From a virus, in the IMG/VR virus record IMGVR_UViG_3300037234_000372, positions 1 through 24,623 of that record: DNA of 24,623 nucleotides. The stretch is one strand, 5' to 3'. Position numbers and translations under genes: made by a program. The notes under the pieces are model-generated. The model was not told where the DNA came from. It did not search any database and was given only the letters and a program-made list of their open reading frames with translations. Positions within the stretch are counted from its first letter, which is position 1; every line of letters starts with the position of its first letter. Positions 16,248-24,222 of the stretch are shown here, in pieces.

Positions 16248-17128
16248 TACTCTACTCCTATCTCTAATACGTTTAGGTGGCACCACTCTACCACCGTAGA
16301 GTCCTGTGTCCTCGGGGTTCCGTTCTCTTTGGTAGTCAGATCCCAGGCAAGCAGCCTAATCACTAAGCGATTGCCCACAGGAGGATGATTCACTGGGAAT
16401 GGCCCTATGTTCTGAGAGTTGTAGTGCTCTCCTAGTGAGATCCTTGCGTACTCCGTGCTGTCGATAGTAGATCCATTAGGATCAACCGTGTCTATCCACA
16501 CAGAAGTTTGGATCTTACCATCTCCGAACATAGCTATGGCTGGGTCAGCATACGCTGTTAGGAAACCCCATACCATGCTGGTGCCATTAGAAGTAGCGGG
16601 GGTGAAGTCTAGTGTTGTGCCGGTGCCTCCTAATAGCGTGTGCTGTACCGCCCCTTCCAATTTAGTGTAGAACCCTTCTGCTGTATGCGCCCTAATTTCA
16701 AACTGTTCTCCAGTTATGGTTGCTACGTCTGAATAGGGTGTTGATGTACCATCTCGTCTAACCCCCCGTACTCTAACGTATTTTGAAGACGATAATCCCT
16801 CGACAATGATATCATTTCCGAACGTCGTAATCGTAGTGAAGACTGAAAAGTTACTGAACGTTGAGATGTTAGCCTCGTAGAAGTTTATCCTCTGGTCAGG
16901 CAGAGCTACCCAAGAGATCTGTGCCCCTTTGATTCCCTCAGACACAGTTAGCTGCGGGATAGGTAGCATTTGATCTGGTTTCCTCTTCAGCAGCCGAAGC
17001 GATTCATCTAGGCTCGTCATCTCTTTGGAGTTCTGAAGATCCGCGAAGGCCCTCTCTAGCTCCATCCTTTGCGAGCCTCTAAGGTTCGTAAAGAACTTAG
17101 CGAACGATCGTAGGAATTCACCAGCCAT
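16247..17128 (-). CDS. FN3-domain tail protein
   Basis: A 293-residue protein with a helical N-terminus of about 55 residues (RMELERAFADLQNSKEMTS). A fibronectin type III domain follows at about 58-140 (GAQISWVALPDQRINFYEAN, then KYVRVRGVRRDGTSTPYSDV). The C-terminal half is beta-rich (MVWGFLTAYADPAIAMFG; RLVIRLLAWDL) and could be a jelly-roll or carbohydrate-binding domain. Its layout (short helical head, one FN3, beta domain) matches both neighbours, so the three probably assemble into one tail appendage. It is coupled on both sides by 1-bp TAATG overlaps. Its own ribosome binding site is weak, so its translation probably depends on the upstream gene. Confidence 0.65.
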   Translation of the reverse strand: MAGEFLRSFAKFFTNLRGSQRMELERAFADLQNSKEMTSLDESLRLLKRKPDQMLPIPQLTVSEGIKGAQISWVALPDQRINFYEANISTFSNFSVFTTITTFGNDIIVEGLSSSKYVRVRGVRRDGTSTPYSDVATITGEQFEIRAHTAEGFYTKLEGAVQHTLLGGTGTTLDFTPATSNGTSMVWGFLTAYADPAIAMFGDGKIQTSVWIDTVDPNGSTIDSTEYARISLGEHYNSQNIGPFPVNHPPVGNRLVIRLLAWDLTTKENGTPRTQDSTVVEWCHLNVLEIGVE

Positions 17129-18165
17129 TATTCGTCACTCACAAGAGATTCAAAGATGTTAAAGTTCTTCAGTGATACGTTTGCATCCTGACCATAGGTG
17201 AAGCTAGTGCCCCCATCAGGGACAAAGTCGTTTGCGAACGAGTTGTGGTCCGGTATCATCCTAGCCTGTAGCCGTAAGGTGTAATCTCCCGGCTCTAGGT
17301 TCGAGAACTTTTGAACGAACGTCCCTCTCCTAGGGTTCGTCCACGTCCCTGGTATATCCAATGGTGTCTCGTACCCATCTGTAGTAACCTTGAAGGAGTA
17401 GAAGCCAGACATGGAGTACGCGTTACTAGAGCTGTAAGTAGTGGCGAAGAACACCTGCCCTTTCTGAACGAACTCAGACTCATCAGGCGGTAGCTCCATC
17501 CACTTGAACTCAACATCACTCCACTCAATGTTCCCTTCATTCGTAGGGTCATTCCAGTTACGTAGCACCTCTACGTCGTAGTCTACGGAGTAGTACGCCT
17601 TGCCACCGATAGCTGTATAATCCCTCTCCCAGCACGTCGTCCACGGATTGCCATTGGCGGTACTGATCCTTCGTATCCTCTCTGTCCCATCGTACAACCC
17701 ATATGACTGAGCGAAAGGTGTCTCTACTACTTTGTTCTCTGACCACGGCCCCACCTCTCCGTTCTTGGTGACAACCCTGATCCTCAGGTAGTACGTGGTC
17801 CCCTCTGCCAGCTGGGACCAGATGTAGAAGACCTCAGGAGTCTGGAACTGGTCGAAGTTGTAGAACCCTGAGGTGGCGCTTAGCTGCAGCTCGTAGAACA
17901 GGAGGTTCTTCAATCCTCTAGGGGGCTCAAAGAACACCCTCACCTCTTGGTAGGACGACTCCACTGTGATGTCCTGAGGTACGATCTTAGGCACGAACTC
18001 AGAGAACGTCCGCTTAGGAGACTGCTCCACCTGAGCAGCCAGGGAGATACCCACGGCCTGCTCAAGGTGACCCAGGAACAATTTCAATTGAGAGACCCGT
18101 CCAGCAGGCCATTTCCTCAGCCGAACCTCGGCATTCAGCGAGTGTGCTTTCCCTACGTACGCCAT
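17128..18165 (-). CDS. FN3-domain tail protein
   Basis: A 345-residue protein. Residues 1-60 are helical and basic (AEVRLRKWPAGRVSQLKLF). Residues about 62-155 are a clear fibronectin type III domain (ITVESSYQEVRVFFEPPRG, then TYYLRIRVVTKNGEVGPWSE). Residues about 160-345 are a second beta-rich domain ending in a region with GDYTLRLQARM near 300, of a jelly-roll type common in phage tail decorations. It directly follows the nozzle gene with a TAATG overlap and no visible Shine-Dalgarno. It is first of the FN3 trio and so may be the part nearest the tail tip. The FN3 call is good; location in the virion is inferred. Confidence 0.66.
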   Translation of the reverse strand: MAYVGKAHSLNAEVRLRKWPAGRVSQLKLFLGHLEQAVGISLAAQVEQSPKRTFSEFVPKIVPQDITVESSYQEVRVFFEPPRGLKNLLFYELQLSATSGFYNFDQFQTPEVFYIWSQLAEGTTYYLRIRVVTKNGEVGPWSENKVVETPFAQSYGLYDGTERIRRISTANGNPWTTCWERDYTAIGGKAYYSVDYDVEVLRNWNDPTNEGNIEWSDVEFKWMELPPDESEFVQKGQVFFATTYSSSNAYSMSGFYSFKVTTDGYETPLDIPGTWTNPRRGTFVQKFSNLEPGDYTLRLQARMIPDHNSFANDFVPDGGTSFTYGQDANVSLKNFNIFESLVSDE

Positions 18166-20690
18166 TACGCGATCGTATCGTCTACGTCGATCTCTACAGC
18201 CAGGGCAGGCTGGACATGGTAGAAGAACCTCGACGCCAACAGCTTCGTATATACATCCTTCTCAGCGTTCTGCCAAGTAAGACGTACATACTCTCCCGGT
18301 GTGGTTTCTCCCGAGGGAATACGCTGTCGTATGAGTGAGTTGTTTAGTCCGAACTGCATAGACAAAGTAGCACTGTCGAGGGCTAGGGTCTGTGAGATAC
18401 CCCTTGCTGTCTCCACGATGGCTGTCCAGATACAGGCGTCGTCGTTTCCGATCCTCATCTCTACGGTATGGGGTGCGATCCTACCTGTGGCTAGCTCTAC
18501 TTCGCCACCTAGGTTACCAACCCTCATGTAGTGGGTCCGGATCTGAGTGTCGATAGCGTATGTAACGCCCTCAGCATCCACCCAATTCTTAGACGAGTCA
18601 TTGAACAGCCGATAGATCATTCCGTCAGCCCCTCCTGCCAAGATTTGGAAGTCTCCATTCGAGTCTTCTATCTCTGTAGCGTCGAGGAAGTTCAGGTTGG
18701 CTTCTGTCGGGGTTACCACCTCGGACCAATACCCTTGACCTACCTCGTCAATGGGGTACTGATAGCAGAAGATCGAGTCATACTCACCTGCAGCGTTAGG
18801 GTTGAACTGGAGGATCATATTCTTAGCTCTACTATGGACGGTGTGGATCAGCTCAATGTTGACCTTATCGATGTTAGAGTCGTACTTGTCACGGATAGGC
18901 TCACTGATCTTGCTGGTCTCGCTGAGGTCGAAGAGCCGCATTCCGTCACGGTCAACTGAGAAGCCGATAAGACGTGCTGTTCCAGCAGCCCTACGACCTA
19001 CGCAGCCCATGCCCTGTACGATCTTATCAAAGGAGAAGTCAGGGTTATCACCGATCACCTGCCACTTACCTGTCTCGGTCTCAACCACCAGCCCTGCATA
19101 GGTCTCGTACATAGCCGTGATCTTCGCATCCATGTCTAGAGCGTTGATAAGCGGGAAGCTCTCGGGCTCATCGTCCTCAGAGTAGTACAGGGTGTACGGG
19201 TTCTGGGGGTCACCTGCCATGAACAACGTCTTCTTCCACTTCTTCACGATGCCACACTTGGGAGGCACGGAGTTGTCGTCGGAGTAATCCCCGGCCTGCG
19301 GGGCTGTCTCGTTGCTGAGGCTACCATCCGCAGTGGTGTCCGTGTACGTGGTGGTCACGTTGTCAAGGATCTCGTCAAGGTACAGCCAGACAGAACCATT
19401 ACCTACCGTTCGGTAGATCCGCCGAGCAGTGACTTGCAGATCTGTAGACACCGGGATCCTAGTGAGGTCAATTTGTCCATGATCAGCAGCAGTAACGTTA
19501 ACGCTTTTAGGCCCAGCATTACTGCGCTGCCCATACTTACTAACATAAGTAACCTTGTAGCTATATACACCCGTGAGGTCTCCGACTCCTGTTGGATTGG
19601 CAACCACCGCTCCTTCGTCCCTCTTTTGGTACCTATCGATCCGGAGGTTGTTAACGGTCGTTTGCGCGGTCTGGAGGTAGAACTCAAACCGTGTGCTCTT
19701 GACAACTTGATCCTCGGGGTAGAAGTGCCCGAAGTGTGTCCCTGCTGGCGCGCTGTATTGTGTCCCACCGGGAGCCCCCGCTGTGAAGTCTAGGTTAATC
19801 TTGTTCCACCCCTCTCTCAAGCTACCGTTAGAGAAGTCGAACTGCCAGTTGTTGGTAGTGGTCACCACGTCAGGGCTCACATAGACAGATAGCACAGGGC
19901 CGTCGGTCTGGAACCCATGGTTCGTTGGGTTACTAAGGGAGGCCGTGAGGGTACCACGAGGGATATACGTGAAGAAGGATACCCTGTTGGCGATAGCCTC
20001 TGAGTTGTCTCTCTCATCTCCTTGGACAAAGAACTCACCGTGGGCCTTTTCAATGTTGAATACATCGGAGGCGTAGAAGACAGCGTTCAGCTTGACAGCT
20101 GCCCCATCCCAGGTCACATCTCCTGGCGTAGCGTTGGTCTGGTCAGAGGTTACACACCAAGCAGGGACCCAAGAGGAGGCGTCATCGAACTCATCAACGA
20201 CTGTCTCTTCAGAGCCGGGAGCCGTCACTCCCCATTGAGTTATCACTGCACCATCATACTTGATGAGCTGATCCCCTTCCCCTACGCGGTCGGGGTTGTA
20301 GTTGGTGATGAACATGAAGCGGTCCATCATATCAGATGTGTGGTATAGGTCTGCGGTTCGGCCTGTTAGGAGAGTGGTGATAGCACCACCATCTACTCTG
20401 CCCAGAGTAGTACCGGCTGCTACCAGTGTCTGTCTTAGGATGGTACCGTCGAGGTCAGCTGACTTGTAGAACTCTATCCAAGAGATATTCTTAGCTACTG
20501 CGTTCTCTGTGTAGGGTTCACTAAGTACACGAGAGCTACCTCGTATCTTGGAGATAGCACCGTACTCCTCAAAGAAGTCTACATTCTGGGCGATTGAAAG
20601 CTGCTCAGCCTGTAGCACCTCAGGGGTACTCTTCGTGTATAGACCTTGAAATCCTTTGATGTCAAGATACGGTATTCGTTCTCTACCCAT
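18165..20690 (-). CDS. Tail nozzle / tail tubular protein B-like
   Basis: An 841-residue protein that follows the adaptor gene, the usual place of the short-tail nozzle (T7 gp12, 794 residues; P22 gp10; SU10 nozzle). The N-terminus DIKGFQGLYTKSTPEVLQAE and then QNVDFFEEYGAISKIRGSSR is the typical 'all residues listed then aqNvd...G...kR.G' opening of this group. Residues about 165-350 look like an inserted jelly-roll (DDASSWVPAWC to NNLRIDRY). Residues about 370-460 are an FN3-like repeat (GVYSYKVTYVSKYGQRSNAG). After that the beta-propeller blades appear (TLFMAGDPQNPYTLYYSEDD; AGLVVETETGKWQVIGD; GFSVDRDGMRLFDLSETSKI). It forms the channel below the adaptor ring. The start overlaps the adaptor stop in TGATG. 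Confidence 0.75.
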   Translation of the reverse strand: MGRERIPYLDIKGFQGLYTKSTPEVLQAEQLSIAQNVDFFEEYGAISKIRGSSRVLSEPYTENAVAKNISWIEFYKSADLDGTILRQTLVAAGTTLGRVDGGAITTLLTGRTADLYHTSDMMDRFMFITNYNPDRVGEGDQLIKYDGAVITQWGVTAPGSEETVVDEFDDASSWVPAWCVTSDQTNATPGDVTWDGAAVKLNAVFYASDVFNIEKAHGEFFVQGDERDNSEAIANRVSFFTYIPRGTLTASLSNPTNHGFQTDGPVLSVYVSPDVVTTTNNWQFDFSNGSLREGWNKINLDFTAGAPGGTQYSAPAGTHFGHFYPEDQVVKSTRFEFYLQTAQTTVNNLRIDRYQKRDEGAVVANPTGVGDLTGVYSYKVTYVSKYGQRSNAGPKSVNVTAADHGQIDLTRIPVSTDLQVTARRIYRTVGNGSVWLYLDEILDNVTTTYTDTTADGSLSNETAPQAGDYSDDNSVPPKCGIVKKWKKTLFMAGDPQNPYTLYYSEDDEPESFPLINALDMDAKITAMYETYAGLVVETETGKWQVIGDNPDFSFDKIVQGMGCVGRRAAGTARLIGFSVDRDGMRLFDLSETSKISEPIRDKYDSNIDKVNIELIHTVHSRAKNMILQFNPNAAGEYDSIFCYQYPIDEVGQGYWSEVVTPTEANLNFLDATEIEDSNGDFQILAGGADGMIYRLFNDSSKNWVDAEGVTYAIDTQIRTHYMRVGNLGGEVELATGRIAPHTVEMRIGNDDACIWTAIVETARGISQTLALDSATLSMQFGLNNSLIRQRIPSGETTPGEYVRLTWQNAEKDVYTKLLASRFFYHVQPALAVEIDVDDTIA

Positions 20691-21379
20691 CAGCTATCCC
20701 GATAGTGAGTGCGAAACGGAGTTACCTTATTAGAGGAAACCATTCGGTTATCAATGAATCGTTCCCAGGTCATCTCCCATTCGGCACGTAGTCGCAGCAC
20801 GCTTCTCAGCCTGCCTTCTTCCTGCGTCTGCTCCTGATCAAACAGGGTCACCGCTGTATCAAGCACTAGGATCTCATCCAGCATCGTGGGGAAGTCCGAG
20901 TGCAATTGGTCTTCATCTGCTGTCAGCTCCGTGGGGGTGATAGCATACTCCATGCGGATCTGTCCCGGCGTGCCCACAATAGGGGCAGGCTCAAGGACGA
21001 AGCCACTACCAATGGATCTATATGTAGGGTTGTAGGAGTCTCCTGCTCCTTCAGGCGCGGGCTTAGCACCATAGTGACGCTCTTGCCGCTGGATGGGTAC
21101 GGTGCGCCCATCAGTACGAACCAGCTCCATCTTGAAGAGCCGTTCAAAGCTGGTAGGCCAAGCGTATCTCTCTTGGTTAGAGACTGAGTCTCGGGTAGCC
21201 ACCACGGTGAAGTACCCTTCGAAGGCCATGATTAGCTCAGCTGCGCGCCTCCGATAACATGAGTTGAACACCTGCTTGATGAGATCATCACTCCAAAAAC
21301 TCTTTGCAGCGGTCTCTTCACCTACGTATCTACGCACCCTGACAATGAAGTTAGCCAGTGTGCCGGTCAATTGGGCCAT
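20690..21379 (-). CDS. Head-tail adaptor / tail tubular protein A-like
   Basis: A 229-residue protein of the size and position of T7 gp11 (196 residues) and SU10-type adaptors, which form the ring between portal and nozzle. It opens with a helix (LANFIVRVRRYVGEE) and then FWSDDLIKQVFNSCYRRRAA, the usual 'W-x-D-x-x-L/I-x-x-x-(I/F)-N-x-x-x-x-x' helix. AWPTSFERLFKMELV is the typical LP/WP-x-x-(F/Y)-x-R-(L/M) strand. It ends with a helix rich in Glu and Arg that could pack into the ring. The ATG has AAGGAG about 10 bases upstream. The last base of its stop is the first of the nozzle ATG, so the two proteins are probably made in a fixed ratio. Confidence 0.7.
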   Translation of the reverse strand: MAQLTGTLANFIVRVRRYVGEETAAKSFWSDDLIKQVFNSCYRRRAAELIMAFEGYFTVVATRDSVSNQERYAWPTSFERLFKMELVRTDGRTVPIQRQERHYGAKPAPEGAGDSYNPTYRSIGSGFVLEPAPIVGTPGQIRMEYAITPTELTADEDQLHSDFPTMLDEILVLDTAVTLFDQEQTQEEGRLRSVLRLRAEWEMTWERFIDNRMVSSNKVTPFRTHYRDS

Positions 21380-21401
21380 ACTCAGTCTCCTTTATGAGGA
21401 G

Positions 21402-22079
21402 TTAAAGATCTTCAATACTCTTTAGCCCCACGTCCGAGTCATCAAGGGGCCTAGAAGTACGAGACTTGTTCTTCTGACCACTATAGCTCACGATCTTCTC
21501 CATCATGGGGTTCGTGGGCGCTGTGATTCCTCGGCTCATGTTGTCCCTGGCGTTCTTCAGAAGCCAGGCATTCTCTTCTTGAACGGCTTCGAACCCTTCT
21601 TGCTGCGCGTCTTGCATCTTTATCTGTGCAGCTTCCTGTTCGTCCCGCGTAAGTCTGTTCCAGGCGATGTCTCCGTACTTGTCACGGAACGTCTTCTGGA
21701 TATGCAATCTACTGACCAGCAAACCAAGCCACTGGTCATGCTTAGACTCTACCCGAACCACATGTGCCCATCCGTGGGGCTCACAGAGCCTCCACACATG
21801 CCACGCGCCTTCGGGGATCGGGGCTCCGTCACCATCTGTGGTGACAAAGCCCCATACCTCTTCGCCGTGTTCTCGGTGAATGGTGAAACGTGGATCCTCT
21901 AGCTCACCCTCATACTGATTCATCATGTCGTCCCATATCAAAGCGAACTTGTGATGAACCAGATACAACTTCTCGTCGATAGACTTTAGATCGTCCATAA
22001 ACCAAGAAGGTAAGTCTTTTCCAGGGATGCATTCCCTGGCCTTAGAGTTACTAGGTCGTAGCGTAGTAGGTAGTTTCAT
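21402..22079 (-). CDS. Hypothetical phage protein next to the adaptor gene
   Basis: A 225-residue protein I do not recognise. The N-terminal third is helical with a WFMDDLKSIDEKLYLVHHKF stretch and many charged residues. The middle is beta-rich with several tryptophans (EEVWGFVTTDGDGAPIPEGA, then WHVWRLCEPHGWAHV). The C-terminal part is a long helix (DEQEAAQIKMQDAQQEGFEA) followed by a polar, probably flexible tail. It lacks a signal peptide and membrane segment. Position between small virion proteins and the adaptor is consistent with a structural or assembly role. GGGGGAGAAG precedes the ATG. Confidence 0.6.
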   Translation of the reverse strand: MKLPTTLRPSNSKARECIPGKDLPSWFMDDLKSIDEKLYLVHHKFALIWDDMMNQYEGELEDPRFTIHREHGEEVWGFVTTDGDGAPIPEGAWHVWRLCEPHGWAHVVRVESKHDQWLGLLVSRLHIQKTFRDKYGDIAWNRLTRDEQEAAQIKMQDAQQEGFEAVQEENAWLLKNARDNMSRGITAPTNPMMEKIVSYSGQKNKSRTSRPLDDSDVGLKSIEDL

Positions 22080-22107
22080 CTTCTCCCCCGAGATTATGTA
22101 GTGTTTC

Positions 22108-22479
22108 TTAGTATCCGTAGACTGTGATCACAACACCAATCCCAGTGATACCGTGCGCGTCACGCAGGGTAATGGTCTTGAAATTGGCATTCGATTCCAG
22201 CGAGTTCACTTCGACAGAATAGATTGCCGCAGTGGCATTCGCGTCAGACGCTGGTGTCACGATAGCGAACAGCGGATGAGCCAACTGGCTTTTGAAAGTA
22301 TCATCAGCCTTGAAGTCATCCCCCGCCGCGAGCTGGAATAGCAGAGTCTCAGTCTTGTAGGGTCCATGTGTTGAAACGAAACGTACAAACGCTTCGGTGT
22401 TCGTTCCGGCCGTGCCCAAGTGGTTCGGGGCGGCCGAGGTTGCAGCAATTTGAACTAGAGTTCTTTCGCCAGCCATCAT
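22108..22479 (-). CDS. Small virion-like protein, possible distant relative of the 130-residue trio
   Basis: A 123-residue, mostly beta protein (TLVQIAATSAAPNHLGTAGT at 7-26; ending GIGVVITVYGY). The first of two ATGs overlaps the stop of the upstream zinc-ribbon gene in ATGA, so I use 22479; the second (22476) is 3 bases later and equally well placed behind AGGAG. Low charge and many Thr/Ala/Val residues resemble capsid decoration proteins. The final strand (VVITVYGY) is similar to VVVLAYGD, TIVAFGD and TLVVFGD in the three upstream paralogues, hinting at a divergent fourth copy. Not enough similarity is visible to be sure. Confidence 0.6.
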   Translation of the reverse strand: MMAGERTLVQIAATSAAPNHLGTAGTNTEAFVRFVSTHGPYKTETLLFQLAAGDDFKADDTFKSQLAHPLFAIVTPASDANATAAIYSVEVNSLESNANFKTITLRDAHGITGIGVVITVYGY

Positions 22480-22601
22480 TTACTCCTTTTCTTATACTCA
22501 TCCTGGCGCTTCTTGCGGCAAGGGGCACAGTACTTCGGTGCCTTTCCCTGAGGGCGAGCCCTCTTGATAGGGATACCGCAGTCAGCGCAGCGGAGAGTCA
22601 T
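22476..22601 (-). CDS. Mini zinc-ribbon protein (41 residues)
   Basis: A 41-residue basic protein with two CxxC pairs: MTLRCADCGIPIKRARPQGK followed by APKYCAPCRKKRQDEYKKRS. Cys5, Cys8, Cys25 and Cys28 are ideally placed for a single zinc site. The gene starts 4 bases after the stop of the last 130-residue paralogue and ends in an ATGA overlap with the next gene, so it is well embedded in the operon. The net charge is strongly positive, which fits nucleic acid binding. It could act as a regulator or as a minor capsid-associated protein, but neither can be shown. No clear Shine-Dalgarno is present, so translation is probably by coupling. Confidence 0.65.
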   Translation of the reverse strand: MTLRCADCGIPIKRARPQGKAPKYCAPCRKKRQDEYKKRSK

Positions 22602-22605
22602 TTAG

Positions 22606-22998
22606 TTATACTAGTTCCGGATTCGAAGAGTCACCATACGCCAGAACCACGACAGCAAACGCTTCACTGTCATTTGCTTCTACCTGTGTGGACGCATCAT
22701 CAACGAGTAGCAATTTTCCTTCGTTTCCTGATTCAGCAATATACACCCCAAGGTTAGGGATCGTCGCAGTCGGGACCAAGTTGAGAGAGTGATACACATT
22801 GCAACCAACAACGAGAGTATCGATCTTTGAAAGACCAAGCTCCAGTGCTGTTAGCACGATACCACCTGTGTTGTAGGTACCCGTAATCTCAGCGACTACT
22901 TCAACTTTGCTGTTTGAGGCAATACCCGTGAGGGAGTGACCGCCACCAGCAAATCGACTTTTGATAAGTGTCTTAACGTCAAAATCACCATCAGCCAT
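22606..22998 (-). CDS. 130-residue virion-like protein, paralogue C
   Basis: A 130-residue beta-rich protein, last of three tandem paralogues. Conserved positions with the two upstream copies include MADGDF at the start, GGGH near 18-21, ASNSK, TGTYNTGG, LGLxxID, ASTQxEA and AYGDS, ending PELV. Repeats of this type (low charge, Gly/Thr/Ala-rich, no signal peptide) are typical of abundant capsid decoration or minor head proteins, which fits the position in the operon. GGAG lies upstream of the ATG in the 15-bp spacer. A Cys near residue 65 (VVGCNVYHS) is not shared with the other copies. Confidence 0.72.
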   Translation of the reverse strand: MADGDFDVKTLIKSRFAGGGHSLTGIASNSKVEVVAEITGTYNTGGIVLTALELGLSKIDTLVVGCNVYHSLNLVPTATIPNLGVYIAESGNEGKLLLVDDASTQVEANDSEAFAVVVLAYGDSSNPELV

Positions 22999-23013
22999 TT
23001 TGTGTCTCCTTTA

Positions 23014-23406
23014 TTATGTGAGTTCCGGTGCGGCGGCAGAATCACCAAACGCTACGATGGTACATGAGAACGTTTGAGAGTCTGTTGCCTCTGCCTGTGT
23101 GGATGCATTGGTATGAAACATCAACAGCCCATTACTACCAGACACAGCAAGATACTGTCCTGTATGAGGGTCTGCGGCACCCGGTGCATTGAGGGTATTC
23201 GGATGGACTTGACTTACAAGAATTGCATCAATCGTTGTAAGGCCAAGAGAGGTCGCATACACTGCGACACCACCGGTGTTGTAGGTACCTGTAACAGATG
23301 CCACAACGCGAGTCTTAGAGTTGGAAGCAGCACCTAGAATAGTGTGCCCGCCACCTTCAGCTCGATCTTTAGCGAGTACTTTAACTACGAAATCGCCATC
23401 AGCCAT
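23014..23406 (-). CDS. 130-residue virion-like protein, paralogue B
   Basis: A 130-residue protein, the middle copy of the tandem trio, starting MADGDFVVKVLAKDRAEGGG and ending in FGDSAAAPELT. TRVVASVTGTYNTGG is shared almost fully with the first or third copy, and the 15-bp spacer and the end of the gene are near-identical in DNA to those of the neighbour copy. It differs mainly in the middle region (about 62-85), as expected for exposed loops. AAAGGAGA lies in the 15-bp spacer before the ATG. A structural virion role is likely; head or tail location is not shown. Confidence 0.72.
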   Translation of the reverse strand: MADGDFVVKVLAKDRAEGGGHTILGAASNSKTRVVASVTGTYNTGGVAVYATSLGLTTIDAILVSQVHPNTLNAPGAADPHTGQYLAVSGSNGLLMFHTNASTQAEATDSQTFSCTIVAFGDSAAAPELT

Positions 23407-23421
23407 TTTATTTCTCCTTTA

Positions 23422-23814
23422 TTATGTAAGTTCCGGTCCTTCTGCTGAGTCGCCGAACACTACAAGCGTAGTAGAAAAAGCAGTCTCAGCCGCCTCTGCT
23501 TGTGTGGTCGCGCTAGTATTCAGAATGAGCAGCCCTTCAGCTCCAGAACGAGCAGCATATGCTACCCGGTTAGGTGTGCCACCCGCGGGTGCTGTATCAG
23601 CATCAACAAATGTGTTCGCACCACTAAAGATAGCATCAATAGTTTCGAGTCCAAGATCTGATGCTTTCAGTGTAACCCCGCCCGTCGCGTAAGTCCCTGT
23701 AATAGAGACTACAATGCGAGTCTTGTTGTTCTTGGGCTGACCATTGATATTACGCCCGCCTCCATCAATTCTCGCGGCAGAGAGTGTTCTAACATCGAAA
23801 TCGCCTGCGGCCAT
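23422..23814 (-). CDS. 130-residue virion-like protein, paralogue A
   Basis: First copy of the trio, again 130 residues: MAAGDFDVRTLSAARIDGGG at the start, TRIVVSITGTYATGGVTLKA in the middle, and FSTTLVVFGDSAEGPELT at the end. It is the most divergent at the amino acid level (for example NPKNNK-type changes at about 26-31 and a longer Ala/Pro-rich loop near 72-80), although its length and the spacing of conserved blocks are unchanged. AAAGGAGA precedes the ATG. It lies 12 bp after the DUF1353-like gene. Confidence 0.72.
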   Translation of the reverse strand: MAAGDFDVRTLSAARIDGGGRNINGQPKNNKTRIVVSITGTYATGGVTLKASDLGLETIDAIFSGANTFVDADTAPAGGTPNRVAYAARSGAEGLLILNTSATTQAEAAETAFSTTLVVFGDSAEGPELT

Positions 23815-23826
23815 ATCGTTTCTCCT

Positions 23827-24222
23827 TTAATCGTTGTCAAGCATCCACTGTGGTTGCTTGATGTTGTGTCGGCACCGATCACCTTCCTCAGCGCCGCAGC
23901 TATCCCAGGAACCCCAGTCTCCTCCAATCCGTACTCCTATGTAGAGTATGATCGGTGCGAGATTGAGCCACCAGGGAAGTAGCTCTCTTGCATGCTTACG
24001 TAGCGCTTTGTCAGCAAAGGCTCTAGCCTCATCGGTCATAGAATCTTTGCTGTGACAGCGCGTGCAATAGTGCCAATCGTGAACCCTACCTGAGATCCAC
24101 AACTGCCATCTTCGGTACATCCAGTCAGGAAAACCACCAGAGAGACCATCATCCACAAAGTCAGGATAATCTCTGCTGATGACGCTCATGTAGAATGCAA
24201 CCTTCTCGATTGCCCAGCTCAT
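23827..24222 (-). CDS. Trp/Cys-rich protein with a DUF1353-like HD motif
   Basis: A 131-residue protein with RVHDWHYCTRC near residues 46-56, an Ala-Asp helix (EARAFADKALRKHAREL) and then WWLNLAPIILYIGVRIGG and a WGSWDSCG end. DUF1353-type phage proteins show HDxLY, a helix with a conserved Ala-Asp, a hydrophobic helix and a (V/I)R-x-x-G element in the same order, so this is a tentative match. The CTRC and the CGAEEGDRC pairs could bind metal. The hydrophobic stretch near 83-95 could contact a membrane. The ATG overlaps the previous stop in ATGA. Function is unknown even for the family. Confidence 0.55.
   Translation of the reverse strand: MSWAIEKVAFYMSVISRDYPDFVDDGLSGGFPDWMYRRWQLWISGRVHDWHYCTRCHSKDSMTDEARAFADKALRKHARELLPWWLNLAPIILYIGVRIGGDWGSWDSCGAEEGDRCRHNIKQPQWMLDND

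Larger units (their letters stand above)
22606..23814 (-). repeat. Tandem triplication of a 130-codon gene, period 408 bp
   Basis: The three starts lie at 23814, 23406 and 22998, giving a period of exactly 408 bp (393-bp gene plus 15-bp spacer) twice. The spacers ttatttctcctttat and ttgtgtctcctttat (plus strand) are near-identical. Short blocks such as gtgttgtaggtacc recur at the TGTYNTGG position in copies B and C. Proteins align without length change but have diverged, so the duplications are old and under selection. Confidence 0.7.

Noticed and set aside
22368-22757. Forward 129-codon open frame spanning parts of three minus-strand genes
   Set aside because: It crosses real gene boundaries that have good ribosome binding sites on the minus strand, and its translation has no recognisable fold.
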